Assembly: GCA_002716045.1 (NCBI GenBank)
Contig: PAZC01000011.1
Span: 92,559 to 128,497, forward strand
Direction: 5' to 3'
DNA: 35,939 nucleotides
Source of the DNA: Opitutia bacterium
Lineage (GTDB): Bacteria > Verrucomicrobiota > Verrucomicrobiia > Opitutales > Seribacteraceae
The notes under the pieces were generated by a model. The model saw nothing but the letters and a program-made list of their open reading frames with translations. It was not told the origin of the DNA and ran no database searches. The first letter of the stretch is position 1, and each line of letters starts with the position of its first letter. Shown here piece by piece: positions 18,048 to 25,889 of this stretch. The position numbers and the translations under genes are program-made.

Positions 18048-18821
18048 ATGAAAAAGAAGATGGACGGAAAGACTGCGATCGAACCCGAGCCCATGCGCAT
18101 CCAAAAGCTACTTGCGGCCCGAGGCATATGCTCTCGGCGCAAGGCTGAGACTTTGGTTGAACTTGGGAAAGTCACCATTAACGGATCACCCGCACATACT
18201 GGACAGAAAGTAAACCCTGCTACTGACCGGGTCATCGTAAACGGCAAACCGCTGCCCTCTCCTCCGAAGACGATCTGCCTCTTGCTCAACAAACCTCGCG
18301 GTTTCGTCTGCACAAACGATGATCCCCACGAAAAGAGAACCATCTTCGATCTATTGCCAAAGTCCATGGCCAAGACCCGCCTTTTCTGCGCCGGGCGGCT
18401 GGACAAGGACAGCGAAGGCTTGGTGGTGGTAACCAACGACGGGGCTTTGGCCCAAAGCTTGGCTCATCCATCGAACAAAACGCGGAAGGTCTATCAAGCC
18501 GAACTGAACAAAGCTTTTGATCCTCAGCATATAGGACTTCTACGCCGAGGAAAAATGGTAGAGGGAGAGCGGCTATGGTTGGACAAGGTGATCCCGTTAG
18601 GGCAAAAGGAACCACGCCGGTCAAGGCGACTGGAGATTCATCTGGGCCATGGGCGGAAGAGGGAAATTAGACGATTGTTAACTGCAGTAGGCTACAAGGT
18701 GACTCGCCTGAAACGCACTAAACTGGGTGCTGTTTCCATCCGCAGAATTCCCAAAGGAAGCTTCAGAAAACTAACGGACCGAGAAATTAATTTGCTATTC
18801 TCGGAAAACCCCTCTAGCTGA
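18048..18821 (+). CDS. RluB/RsuA-family rRNA pseudouridine synthase
   Basis: A 257-residue protein that modifies a uridine in ribosomal RNA. The N-terminal S4 RNA-binding domain (about residues 16-70) contains MRIQKLLAARGICSRRKAET. The catalytic domain contains LLLNKPRGFVCTNDD, the catalytic-aspartate motif GRLDKDSEGLVVVTNDG and the late RRLEIHLGHGRKREIRRLL segment. This layout fits RluB (23S rRNA, large subunit) best; RsuA or RluE/RluF are alternatives. I chose the ATG at 18048; a TTG at 18006 is in frame, and an ATG at 18093 sits at the S4 domain itself. A possible -35 (TTGACT, 17999) and weak CATATC lie upstream, not enough to call a promoter. Confidence 0.93.
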   Translation: MKKKMDGKTAIEPEPMRIQKLLAARGICSRRKAETLVELGKVTINGSPAHTGQKVNPATDRVIVNGKPLPSPPKTICLLLNKPRGFVCTNDDPHEKRTIFDLLPKSMAKTRLFCAGRLDKDSEGLVVVTNDGALAQSLAHPSNKTRKVYQAELNKAFDPQHIGLLRRGKMVEGERLWLDKVIPLGQKEPRRSRRLEIHLGHGRKREIRRLLTAVGYKVTRLKRTKLGAVSIRRIPKGSFRKLTDREINLLFSENPSS

Positions 18822-18826
18822 AAAGC

Positions 18827-19627
18827 ATGATGGGAAACGTGATGAATAAAATCACGCACGTATTATGCGTGCATATATTAATACTTCCGGTTACAGGGCT
18901 CGGGCAAGCTCTTCATCCGGACTATCTCGACGCTTCTGCCGGCAGTCCTCAATTGAGGCGATTGCAGCCGGATGCGCCTAGCTCCGTATCGACAAACTAC
19001 AAGACTCGGCTGATGGGATACGTCCAAAGCGCCGATGCCGGACAAGCTCCCTCGGGAACGGCTGTGCGCGCTGCCCCAACTAGCTCGAGCCCCTTGCTTG
19101 CGACCATTGAGGACGGCGACTTGATCACCGTGACAAGGAGTGGAGAATGGAGCAAAATTGTTTTGCGCCGACCTTTGGGATACGGTGCTCCGCTAGCAGC
19201 CGGTGAAGTGGAACCAGTCATCCTTGGTCAATCGGCTTTTACTCCTGCAGAAGAAGTTAGCGCCACTCCCATAACTCCAGGCAACGTCGGAGAATTGGAC
19301 CCCCTCGAAACAGAACAAGAGCCAGAAGGAAACATTAATTTGCCGGTTGAGCCGCCAGGTCCTTTGCCCGCAATAAACTTGAATCGTAACTTCGAAGGTC
19401 TCTTGGTCCTCAAGACTCGAGGATTCGGTTTGCAAAAAGATTTCCCCTACCAGTTGTTAAACCCGATCGGCAAACGCTTGGCTTACGTTGACGTAAGTGG
19501 AGTAAAAGCTGTTGACGCACTCGATTACAATGATCGTAAAGTGACTATACTCGGTACAATGGAGCCAGTGAAAGAAGGATCCAGCAAGAGGATCATAAGG
19601 GCTAAACTCATAAGAGCCCGAAACTAG
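18827..19627 (+). CDS. Secreted SH3-like domain protein of unknown function
   Basis: A 266-residue protein with a signal peptide (HVLCVHILILPVTGLGQA, about residues 11-28), so probably periplasmic. Residues 62-125 resemble a bacterial SH3 domain (GTAVRAAPTSSSPLLATIED, then GDLITVTRSGEWSKI). A proline/acid-rich linker follows at about 130-180. A second beta-rich segment at about 185-266 contains GLLVLKTRGFGLQKDFPYQL and KVTILGTMEPVKEGSSKRI. It starts 5 nt after the pseudouridine synthase and ends 12 nt before folD, so it is operonic. The start could also be the ATG at 18842, which gives a cleaner signal peptide. Bacterial SH3 domains often bind peptidoglycan or peptides; the role here is not known. 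Confidence 0.85.
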   Translation: MMGNVMNKITHVLCVHILILPVTGLGQALHPDYLDASAGSPQLRRLQPDAPSSVSTNYKTRLMGYVQSADAGQAPSGTAVRAAPTSSSPLLATIEDGDLITVTRSGEWSKIVLRRPLGYGAPLAAGEVEPVILGQSAFTPAEEVSATPITPGNVGELDPLETEQEPEGNINLPVEPPGPLPAINLNRNFEGLLVLKTRGFGLQKDFPYQLLNPIGKRLAYVDVSGVKAVDALDYNDRKVTILGTMEPVKEGSSKRIIRAKLIRARN

Positions 19628-19639
19628 GCAGCAAGCTCC

Positions 19640-20521
19640 ATGGAGCTGATTGACGGCAATCGAATATCTCGAAAAATCATCGAGGAACTAACCGCCGAGG
19701 TAGCTGACCTCGACGGGATCAAGCCAGCGGTAACTTTCGTGCGAGTGGGTGAAGACCCCGCTTCCGTCTCTTATGTAAACAAGAAGGGAAAAGTCGCTTC
19801 CGAGATAGGGATAGAAAGCAACTTGCAAGTTTACCCAGAGAGCATTTCTGAAAGTGAATTGCTAGCGGAAATCGACGCGCTGAATGTTAACCCTTCGATC
19901 CATGGGATTCTTGTCCAAGCTCCCCTGCCCTCACAAATAAACGAGCGTACCATCTTCAACCACGTGCTTCCGTCAAAGGACGTGGATGGATTCAACGCAG
20001 CCAATCTCGGGCGTCTTTGCCAAGAGGACCAAGATGCTTTTGCCGCATGCACGCCAGCTGGAATCGTCGAACTCATCAAGCGCTCCAACGTGGAGACGGA
20101 AGGCAAGCGAGTAGCCATTCTGGGGCGAAGCCTGATCGTGGGCAAACCCGCAGCCCTTCTTTTGTTGCGCAAGGGAATACCCGGAAACGCCACCATCACG
20201 ATTTGTCATTCTCGAACTCGCGATCTTCCCTCGGTTACGCGTGAGGCTGATATCTTGGTGGCGGCCATCGGAAGCCCTGAATTCGTGACAGCCGACATGG
20301 TCAAAGATGGAGTTACGGTCATAGACGTGGGAATCAATCGAGTGGAAGATTCCACCAAGAAAAGAGGTTACCGTTTAGTAGGTGACGTAGCCTTCGACGA
20401 AGTGGCCGAGAAATGCTCGAAGATAACACCAGTGCCTGGCGGGGTTGGCCCAATGACTGTGGCAATGTTGATGCGTAACACGGTGAAAGCCCTATTACTG
20501 GCTCGCAAAACAATTTCCTGA
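19640..20521 (+). CDS. folD: Bifunctional methylenetetrahydrofolate dehydrogenase / methenyl-THF cyclohydrolase
   Basis: This cytoplasmic enzyme interconverts methylene-, methenyl- and 10-formyl-tetrahydrofolate for one-carbon metabolism. The length of 293 residues is normal. The catalytic Y45-xxx-K49 (SYVNKKGK) follows VRVGEDPAS. The substrate motif VQAPLPSQI has Ala where Leu is usual. Also present are SKDVDGFN, GRSLIVGKPAALLL (nucleotide site), ADILVAAIGSPEFV, VTVIDVGIN, GDVAF and the signature TPVPGGVGPMTVAMLMRNT. It is the third gene of the plus-strand housekeeping run. Confidence 0.97.
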   Translation: MELIDGNRISRKIIEELTAEVADLDGIKPAVTFVRVGEDPASVSYVNKKGKVASEIGIESNLQVYPESISESELLAEIDALNVNPSIHGILVQAPLPSQINERTIFNHVLPSKDVDGFNAANLGRLCQEDQDAFAACTPAGIVELIKRSNVETEGKRVAILGRSLIVGKPAALLLLRKGIPGNATITICHSRTRDLPSVTREADILVAAIGSPEFVTADMVKDGVTVIDVGINRVEDSTKKRGYRLVGDVAFDEVAEKCSKITPVPGGVGPMTVAMLMRNTVKALLLARKTIS

Positions 20522-20548
20522 CAAGGAATTAATTCCAATCCATCGCCC

Positions 20549-21157
20549 ATGGAACCATCACCCGGCGAAGAACAAAAGCCCGCTCCTCTCTTTCTGCGAA
20601 TGTTGGCATTCGTGATGGATTGCATCTTTGTGATCTTCGCTTCTCTGATCCTGGTGAAAGGCTTTTTCCCTGATGAAATTGCCAGCGGACGAAAGACAAT
20701 GGAAAGATATAACGATGAAATGCTCACCTTGAAGGAAGCCGCAAACAGAGGAGATCGCACTGCCAATGAAGCAATGCAGCGATTGCTGGAAAACCTAATT
20801 CAGGAGCCCAGTTGGATCGCGATGATGGAGGCAGCAATCTTAAGCTTCTTGTGCACGGCAATAACCTATTGGTTTGTAGGAGAGCGTTTTTTCGCTGGAT
20901 CTTCGCTCGGTAAAAGAATGTTTTCCTTGGCAACCATTAACTTGACGGATGGGAATGCTCCCGGGACTGGCATCGCCTTGTTTAGGTCTTTCCTTAAAGC
21001 CATAGCTTTGGTCCAGCAGTACTTGGCTTTGAGCTATCTTGTCGCGCTATTCAACCACCGTCGGATGACAGGACACGACTGGGCTTGCCGAACTATCGTA
21101 ATACGCGGTCAAGTGAAAGTCAAAGAGCAGGAAGAATCGACAAACTCACTTCACTAA
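20549..21157 (+). CDS. RDD-family membrane protein
   Basis: A 202-residue inner-membrane protein. It shows the RDD pattern RxxAxxxD at residues 17-24 (RMLAFVMD), within a first hydrophobic helix reaching LILVKGFF. A second hydrophobic region is at about 88-112 (AAILSFLCTAITYWFVGERF) and a third at about 145-165. The conserved GSSLGKRMFSL follows helix two, and the last RDD aspartate lies in RRMTGHDWACRTIVI. RDD proteins are poorly characterised; some affect ion or osmotic balance. It sits between folD and proC in the same orientation with short gaps, suggesting co-transcription only. Confidence 0.9.
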   Translation: MEPSPGEEQKPAPLFLRMLAFVMDCIFVIFASLILVKGFFPDEIASGRKTMERYNDEMLTLKEAANRGDRTANEAMQRLLENLIQEPSWIAMMEAAILSFLCTAITYWFVGERFFAGSSLGKRMFSLATINLTDGNAPGTGIALFRSFLKAIALVQQYLALSYLVALFNHRRMTGHDWACRTIVIRGQVKVKEQEESTNSLH

Positions 21158-21172
21158 GTTTTCCTTAATCTA

Positions 21173-21988
21173 ATGAAGCTTGAAATCGCATTTGTCGGGG
21201 CTGGGAAAATGGTGTCCGCAATTGTCAACGGACTGCTGACTAAAAATATTTTTCAGCCAAAGGAAATGGCCTGCGTGAGCGCTCCGGACGGCACCTCGGA
21301 AAAATTAGCCGAAGCCACGGGAATCGGTAGCGCCGAAACTTTGGAAGATTTACTTCTGGAGGGTTCCAAAAGATTGCTTCTCGGATGTAAACCCCAGCAG
21401 TTCAACACTTTGGACACAGGTCTATCTGAATGGACATCCAGCTGCACGGTTCTCTCCATAATGGCTGGAATAACCCTTGAGACCTTGGCTCAAACCTTCC
21501 CCAAGGCACGTCATCTTATTCGCTCCATGCCCAACACACCTGGCCAAATCGGAGCAGGGGTGACGGCCTACGCATTCGCAGGAAACGCAGACGAGGACGC
21601 GAAGACTGACGTTGAACGTATCCTCGGCTCGCTAGGCAAGGTCTTTGCGGTGGACGAGCCCCAAATTGACTTGGTCACGGCGATGAGTGGGAGTGGACCT
21701 GGTTATGTCTTTGAATTTGCCTGTGCCTTGGAAGAAGCGGGAGAAAAGATCGGTCTCGAAAAGGACTTCGCTCGCACTTTGGCAATCGAGACAATTCTTG
21801 GATCGGGTCGGTTAATGGCAAGGAGCGAGGAACATCCCGAAACCCTCCGAAATTACGTGTCCTCCCCCAAAGGCACGACGCTAGCAGCCCTCGAGCAATT
21901 TGCAAAGGGTAACTTCCGGAAATTGGTCGCTGATGCAGTGGTGGCCGCTCGTGACCGTTCACTTGAATTGTCTCGACCCGATGCATGA
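21173..21988 (+). CDS. proC: Pyrroline-5-carboxylate reductase
   Basis: This enzyme catalyses the last step of proline synthesis, NAD(P)H-dependent reduction of pyrroline-5-carboxylate. The 271-residue length is normal. The dinucleotide-binding start is IAFVGAGKMVSAIVNGLL. Other family segments are LLGCKPQQF, VLSIMAGITLETL, LIRSMPNTPGQIGAGVTAY, the active-site region AMSGSGPGYVFEFACALEEA and the C-terminal YVSSPKGTTLAALEQF. Its stop codon overlaps the start of hldD by 8 nt, so translation of the two is probably coupled although the pathways are unrelated. Confidence 0.96.
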   Translation: MKLEIAFVGAGKMVSAIVNGLLTKNIFQPKEMACVSAPDGTSEKLAEATGIGSAETLEDLLLEGSKRLLLGCKPQQFNTLDTGLSEWTSSCTVLSIMAGITLETLAQTFPKARHLIRSMPNTPGQIGAGVTAYAFAGNADEDAKTDVERILGSLGKVFAVDEPQIDLVTAMSGSGPGYVFEFACALEEAGEKIGLEKDFARTLAIETILGSGRLMARSEEHPETLRNYVSSPKGTTLAALEQFAKGNFRKLVADAVVAARDRSLELSRPDA

Positions 21989-22982
21989 CCTGAGCGCAGG
22001 AATAACTCTTGTAACTGGCGGAGCCGGGTTCATCGGCAGTGCTTTGGTGTGGGCTCTCAATCTAAGGGATTTGGAAAATATTTGGGTGACCGACTTCATG
22101 GAGGATGATTCACCTAAGAAACGTAACCTGAACCCTCTTCGTTACGCCAGATATTTGGATGCGGGAGATTTGCGATCGTTGGTAAAAGTTGACTCAAAAG
22201 AACTGTCCGAAATACGTACTATTCTTCATCTCGGAGCCTGCTCAAGCACAACTGAAACAAACTCCAAATACTTGGATGACAACAACTTCAAGTATACAAA
22301 AGAGCTCGCGGACTGGGCTCTTGGAAAAGATATTCGATTCGTCTACGCCTCATCGGCGGCTACCTATGGGGACGGTTCCGCTGGCATGGACGATATGGTC
22401 GAGGATCTCGAGCGATTTCAACCGCTCAACCTGTATGGGCTATCGAAGCACAAATTCGATCTGCACGCTCGTGACACAGGTATGCTGTCTCATTGCGTGG
22501 GCCTAAAGTATTTTAACGTTTATGGGCCAAACGAAGACCACAAGGAAGACATGCGAAGCGTCGTGCACAAATCCTTCGGTCAAATTCGGGATACAGGTAA
22601 AGTCCAACTTTTCAAAAGCCATCGCCCCGACTATGAGGACGGCAAACAGAAACGTGACTTTCTTTATGTCAAGGATGCTGTTCGGATGACACTTTTCCTT
22701 GCCGAAAACAATCATGCCAACGGACTTTTCAATCTAGGCTCGGGCCAAGCGAAGACTTGGCTCGACTTGGCGAATGCGATTTTTTCGGCGCTCAACCGCG
22801 AGCCTCAGATTGAGTTCATAGACATGCCCGAATCCATACGGGAAAAATATCAGTATTTCACCGAGGCGAAGATAACAAAGCTGAGGGAGTCAGGCTACCG
22901 GGACAACTTGTTCGACCTGGAAGAAGCCGTGGCAGATTATGCGATCAACTACTTGAGCACAAGCGGAAGACTCGGCGAATAG
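21981..22982 (+). CDS. hldD: ADP-L-glycero-D-manno-heptose-6-epimerase
   Basis: An extended SDR epimerase that makes ADP-L-glycero-D-manno-heptose for the LPS inner core, implying a Gram-negative envelope. With the ATG at 21981 it has 333 residues. The NAD(P) motif GGAGFIG is at 13-19, followed by HLGACSSTTETNSKYLDDNN. YASSAATYGDG carries the catalytic Ser region, and Y152-xxx-K156 is in NLYGLSKHKFD. FNVYGPNEDHKEDMRSVVHK and QYFTEA near the C-terminus are characteristic of HldD rather than general GalE-type epimerases. I prefer the ATG at 21981 over an in-frame TTG at 21900 because the protein then begins just before the Rossmann fold. It ends 3 nt before the convergent DAHP synthase. Confidence 0.95.
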   Translation: MHDLSAGITLVTGGAGFIGSALVWALNLRDLENIWVTDFMEDDSPKKRNLNPLRYARYLDAGDLRSLVKVDSKELSEIRTILHLGACSSTTETNSKYLDDNNFKYTKELADWALGKDIRFVYASSAATYGDGSAGMDDMVEDLERFQPLNLYGLSKHKFDLHARDTGMLSHCVGLKYFNVYGPNEDHKEDMRSVVHKSFGQIRDTGKVQLFKSHRPDYEDGKQKRDFLYVKDAVRMTLFLAENNHANGLFNLGSGQAKTWLDLANAIFSALNREPQIEFIDMPESIREKYQYFTEAKITKLRESGYRDNLFDLEEAVADYAINYLSTSGRLGE

Positions 22983-22985
22983 CGT

Positions 22986-24026
22986 TTACTTGAATTCGTA
23001 ACGGCAGGGCCAAATCTCACGGCAAGTGGAAATGATTTCCGCAAAGACCTCAGGGGTTACAGCTTGCTTGGGATCATCTCCTATGCCGCGTGATGGCTCG
23101 ACGTGAGCCTCGATGCACAAGCCATCAGCTCCGTAAGCAATGGCCGCCAAGCAACAAGAGGGAACATAGCGAGCATGCCCGACGCTGTGCGATGGGTCGA
23201 CGACAACCGGCAACCAGCTCTTTCCCTTGATTAGAGGGGTAATCGATTCGTCCGGTTGATTGCGGTAACCATCGAGAGCCGGGGTGGTACCTCGAGGGCA
23301 AAGTAAAAGGTTTGGATTTCCTCCTGCCACCACATACTCGGCGGCGGCTAAGAATTCGTCCACCGGAGCAATATGTCGCCCACGCTTCAGCAAGACGACC
23401 GTGGATGTGCCAGCAGTCCTATTGCCAACCTCCTTTAGAAGCGAATAGTTAAGTGCGTTTCTAGTCCCAATCTGGAGTACGTCGACACCTGCATCCAAAG
23501 CTATCTCCAGTTGCTCCAAATCCATCACCTCTACGTCGAGAGGCAATCCCGTACGCTCCTTTGCCTCCACCGCAATGGTCATCGCGTCAACGGATCCTTG
23601 ATATGAATAAGGATTGGTTCGAGGCTTCCAGACCCCACCGCGCAAAGCGTGCACGCCCGCTTCCTTCAGGGCCTCAGCGGTTTCCATGTAAAGGTTTGGG
23701 TTGCGCGGATCGACGGCGCAATGCCCTCCCATGAAAAAAGGACCGTCAAGGCCCACCGTGGCGGCGCCAACTTTCACTTTGTGGTCAGCCAACGCTGACT
23801 TGCGGCCAACAAGCTTGTGGGTCGACTCAATGAGATCGACTCGGGAAACGTAATCCAATCCAAGGATGCGATTGAACATCAATTTGTGTGTCTCGTCCCC
23901 AAGGATTGCATAGACGCATCGATTGACTCCCACTATCTCCAACACGGTGCAACCGAAAGACCCGACGATGGCGTCAATTTCCTTGCGTTGGGCCTTGGTA
24001 AGCTTCTTTGCCTTTGGTATGATCAT
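22986..24026 (-). CDS. aroF: 3-deoxy-7-phosphoheptulonate (DAHP) synthase, type I with N-terminal ferredoxin-like domain
   Basis: The first enzyme of the shikimate pathway, joining PEP and erythrose-4-phosphate. It has 346 residues from the ATG at 24026. Residues 1-75 fit the ferredoxin-like regulatory domain of the Thermotoga/Bacillus-type enzymes (QRKEIDAIVGSFGCTVLEIV; RVDLIESTHKLVGR). The barrel follows with LRGGVWKPRTNPYSYQG (128-144), VLQIGTRNALNYSLLKEVG, VVLLKRGRHIAPVDEFLAAA, VVVDPSHSVGHARYVP, a metal-type His in CIEAHVEPSRG, and DDPKQAVTPEVF. The metal-cysteine loop reads GGHCAVDP where AGPCAVES is usual. It stands alone on the minus strand, convergent with hldD. Feedback control through the N-domain is plausible but unproven. 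Confidence 0.93.
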   Translation of the reverse strand: MIIPKAKKLTKAQRKEIDAIVGSFGCTVLEIVGVNRCVYAILGDETHKLMFNRILGLDYVSRVDLIESTHKLVGRKSALADHKVKVGAATVGLDGPFFMGGHCAVDPRNPNLYMETAEALKEAGVHALRGGVWKPRTNPYSYQGSVDAMTIAVEAKERTGLPLDVEVMDLEQLEIALDAGVDVLQIGTRNALNYSLLKEVGNRTAGTSTVVLLKRGRHIAPVDEFLAAAEYVVAGGNPNLLLCPRGTTPALDGYRNQPDESITPLIKGKSWLPVVVDPSHSVGHARYVPSCCLAAIAYGADGLCIEAHVEPSRGIGDDPKQAVTPEVFAEIISTCREIWPCRYEFK

Positions 24027-24292
24027 GGGAAACCATAACGCCGTTAGGGCGAGGAATGAGTGGTCGCAAGCCAAATCGAATTTAAGCCAGTGCCAATGTA
24101 GAGCAATTTGACATGCCCGAAAATGAGTTGAAGCATTCTCAGGATCCTGATTTCAGAGGCGTGAAAATTCGATTCAAGGCATTTCAGAGACAAAGCAAAC
24201 AGTGCGCGAAAACCAGTGCAACCTGCCTACCCAAGGCGAGATTTATTTTGGGAAAAGGCAAATTATCCCGAACATCGAAAAGAAGGCGTTCC
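24027..24292. other. Intergenic region between the DAHP synthase and the response regulator
   Basis: About 266 bases lie between the DAHP synthase start and the response-regulator stop, both on the minus strand. It should hold the DAHP synthase promoter and the response-regulator 3' end. I could not find a convincing sigma-70 or sigma-54 promoter or an intrinsic terminator. Plus-strand reading frames here run antisense into the response regulator and show no family features. Confidence 0.4.
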
Positions 24293-25711
24293 TCAGGGCA
24301 CCTCGGCTCCATCGAGTTTGTACTGGCGAATTTTGTTTCGGAGAGTGCGAACGTTTATTTCGAGCAAGTCGGCGGTTTTCGTCCGATTTCCACCAGTGGA
24401 TTGAAGCGCTAGTAAAATGTGCTCCTTCTCTATCTGCTCCATAGTAGGTATTTCTACTTCACCGGCGCTACCTTTGGGCGAAATAACAGGGGACCCGTTG
24501 GATGCCTTTGTCGAAGGGGAAGTTCGCTTGTTCAATGAAACCGAGCTTGTGCCGAGGCCAAGCAATTCGGGACCAATGGCTTTTCCTTGTTCAGCAAGAA
24601 TGACAGCTCTCTCGACGGAGTTCTCAAGCTCCCTAACATTTCCCGGCCAAGAATGAGCTAGCATGGCAGTCAGGGCCTGTTTGGAAAACTTTGCCTGGGA
24701 CAAACCATGCTTTCTAGCTTGGCGAGTCAGGAATGTTTCAGCAAGCAAAGGGATGTCCTCGACGCGATCACGCAAAGGAGGCACCTCTATGGGAAACACA
24801 TTCAAACGATAATACAAATCCTCCCGAAAGTTTCCTTTCTGAACTTCTTCGATCAGGTTTCGATTGGTGGTGGTCAAAACGCGCACCTTGACTTGGATGG
24901 TCTTGTCTCCCCCAACTCGTTCAAATTCCTTCTCTTGTAGAACGCGCAGAAGCTTTGCCTGGAGAGAAGGTGCAATTTCACTGATCTCATCAAGTAAAAT
25001 TGTTCCTCCATCGGCCAATTCGAAGCGCCCTTCTCGCCTTTGGGTTGCTCCCGTGAACGAACCTTTCTCATGTCCAAAGAACTCGCTTTCCATAAGTGTT
25101 TCCGAGATGGCGGCGCAATTAACGCGAATGTAAGGCTGGTCGGTGAGCAAACTATTCTTATGCAATTCTTTGGCCACTAGCTCCTTGCCAGTGCCATTTT
25201 CTCCGGTAACCAAAACAGAAGCTTCTGTCTTGGCGACCTTCATCACCATTTCCTTGAGGTGATTGATCGCGGGGGACTTTCCGACTATCTCACTCGCCAC
25301 GGAGCCCTCCTCCTCAACGTAATAGCGATTAACCAATTTCATCTTGTCAAAAGATGCGGCTCGGTCCACGACCACTTCAACCTGATCGAAGGAAAATGGT
25401 TTGAGGACATAATCAAAAGCACCGGTTTGCATGCAGGCGACGGCGGACTCGACGGATCCAAAGCCAGTCATCATGACAACCATGGGACCATCTGCCTTGA
25501 CGGCCAATTCCTCAAGCAACTCCATGCCATCGCCATCAGGCAAACGCATATCGAGAAAAACGAGGTCGAAGGCATCTCGAGAAAGAATCTTGCGGGCACC
25601 CTTCAAATCCTCAGCGGAAGCCACCGAATAGCGCTTGTTCCGCAACTGGGTCTCCAGCGACTTGCGGATCATCATCTCATCATCTACGACAACTATCTTC
25701 TCGATTGCCAT
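24293..25711 (-). CDS. Sigma-54-dependent NtrC-family response regulator
   Basis: A 472-residue transcription activator. The receiver domain (about 1-120) has the acidic pair D10/D11, the phospho-acceptor D54 in LVFLDMRLPDGDG, T82 and K104. The AAA+ domain (about 140-380) has Walker A GENGTGKE (170-177), the sigma-54 contact loop GSFTGA (217-222; Ser replaces Ala of GAFTGA) and Walker B GGTILLDEIS with D241/E242. Conserved WPGNVRELENSVERAVILAE follows. The C-terminus has a Fis-type helix-turn-helix (ALQSTGGNRTKTADLL; NVRTLRNKIRQY). No sensor kinase is adjacent. It is divergent from the 687-aa protein and glycan genes, so it may control them; this is inference. Confidence 0.95.
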   Translation of the reverse strand: MAIEKIVVVDDEMMIRKSLETQLRNKRYSVASAEDLKGARKILSRDAFDLVFLDMRLPDGDGMELLEELAVKADGPMVVMMTGFGSVESAVACMQTGAFDYVLKPFSFDQVEVVVDRAASFDKMKLVNRYYVEEEGSVASEIVGKSPAINHLKEMVMKVAKTEASVLVTGENGTGKELVAKELHKNSLLTDQPYIRVNCAAISETLMESEFFGHEKGSFTGATQRREGRFELADGGTILLDEISEIAPSLQAKLLRVLQEKEFERVGGDKTIQVKVRVLTTTNRNLIEEVQKGNFREDLYYRLNVFPIEVPPLRDRVEDIPLLAETFLTRQARKHGLSQAKFSKQALTAMLAHSWPGNVRELENSVERAVILAEQGKAIGPELLGLGTSSVSLNKRTSPSTKASNGSPVISPKGSAGEVEIPTMEQIEKEHILLALQSTGGNRTKTADLLEINVRTLRNKIRQYKLDGAEVP

Positions 25712-25889
25712 TCTTATCAGGAACAGTCATTCATTGAGTTTCAACTAGTAGGAAAAATTTACCATATCCGCACTTTTTTCAACTCATTTCGTACCACGGC
25801 GCCAAAGCTGAAGAGAGAATCTCCATGGCTTCCAGCTCCGCAATCCAGTCCATTGTCATCACAATTATTCGAAAATTGCGTTTAGGCCG
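25712..25889. promoter_or_regulatory. Divergent intergenic region between the response regulator and the glycan-type cluster
   Basis: This 178-base gap separates two outward-facing genes and must contain both start regions. It is A+T rich near 25740-25790. I found no clear TGGCAC-N5-TTGC sigma-54 element and no strong sigma-70 pair, so the call rests on position only. Confidence 0.35.

Noticed and set aside
24113-24412. Plus-strand frame of 99 codons between the DAHP synthase and the response regulator
   Set aside because: Its second half is antisense to the helix-turn-helix end of the response regulator, and the sequence is basic with no family signal.
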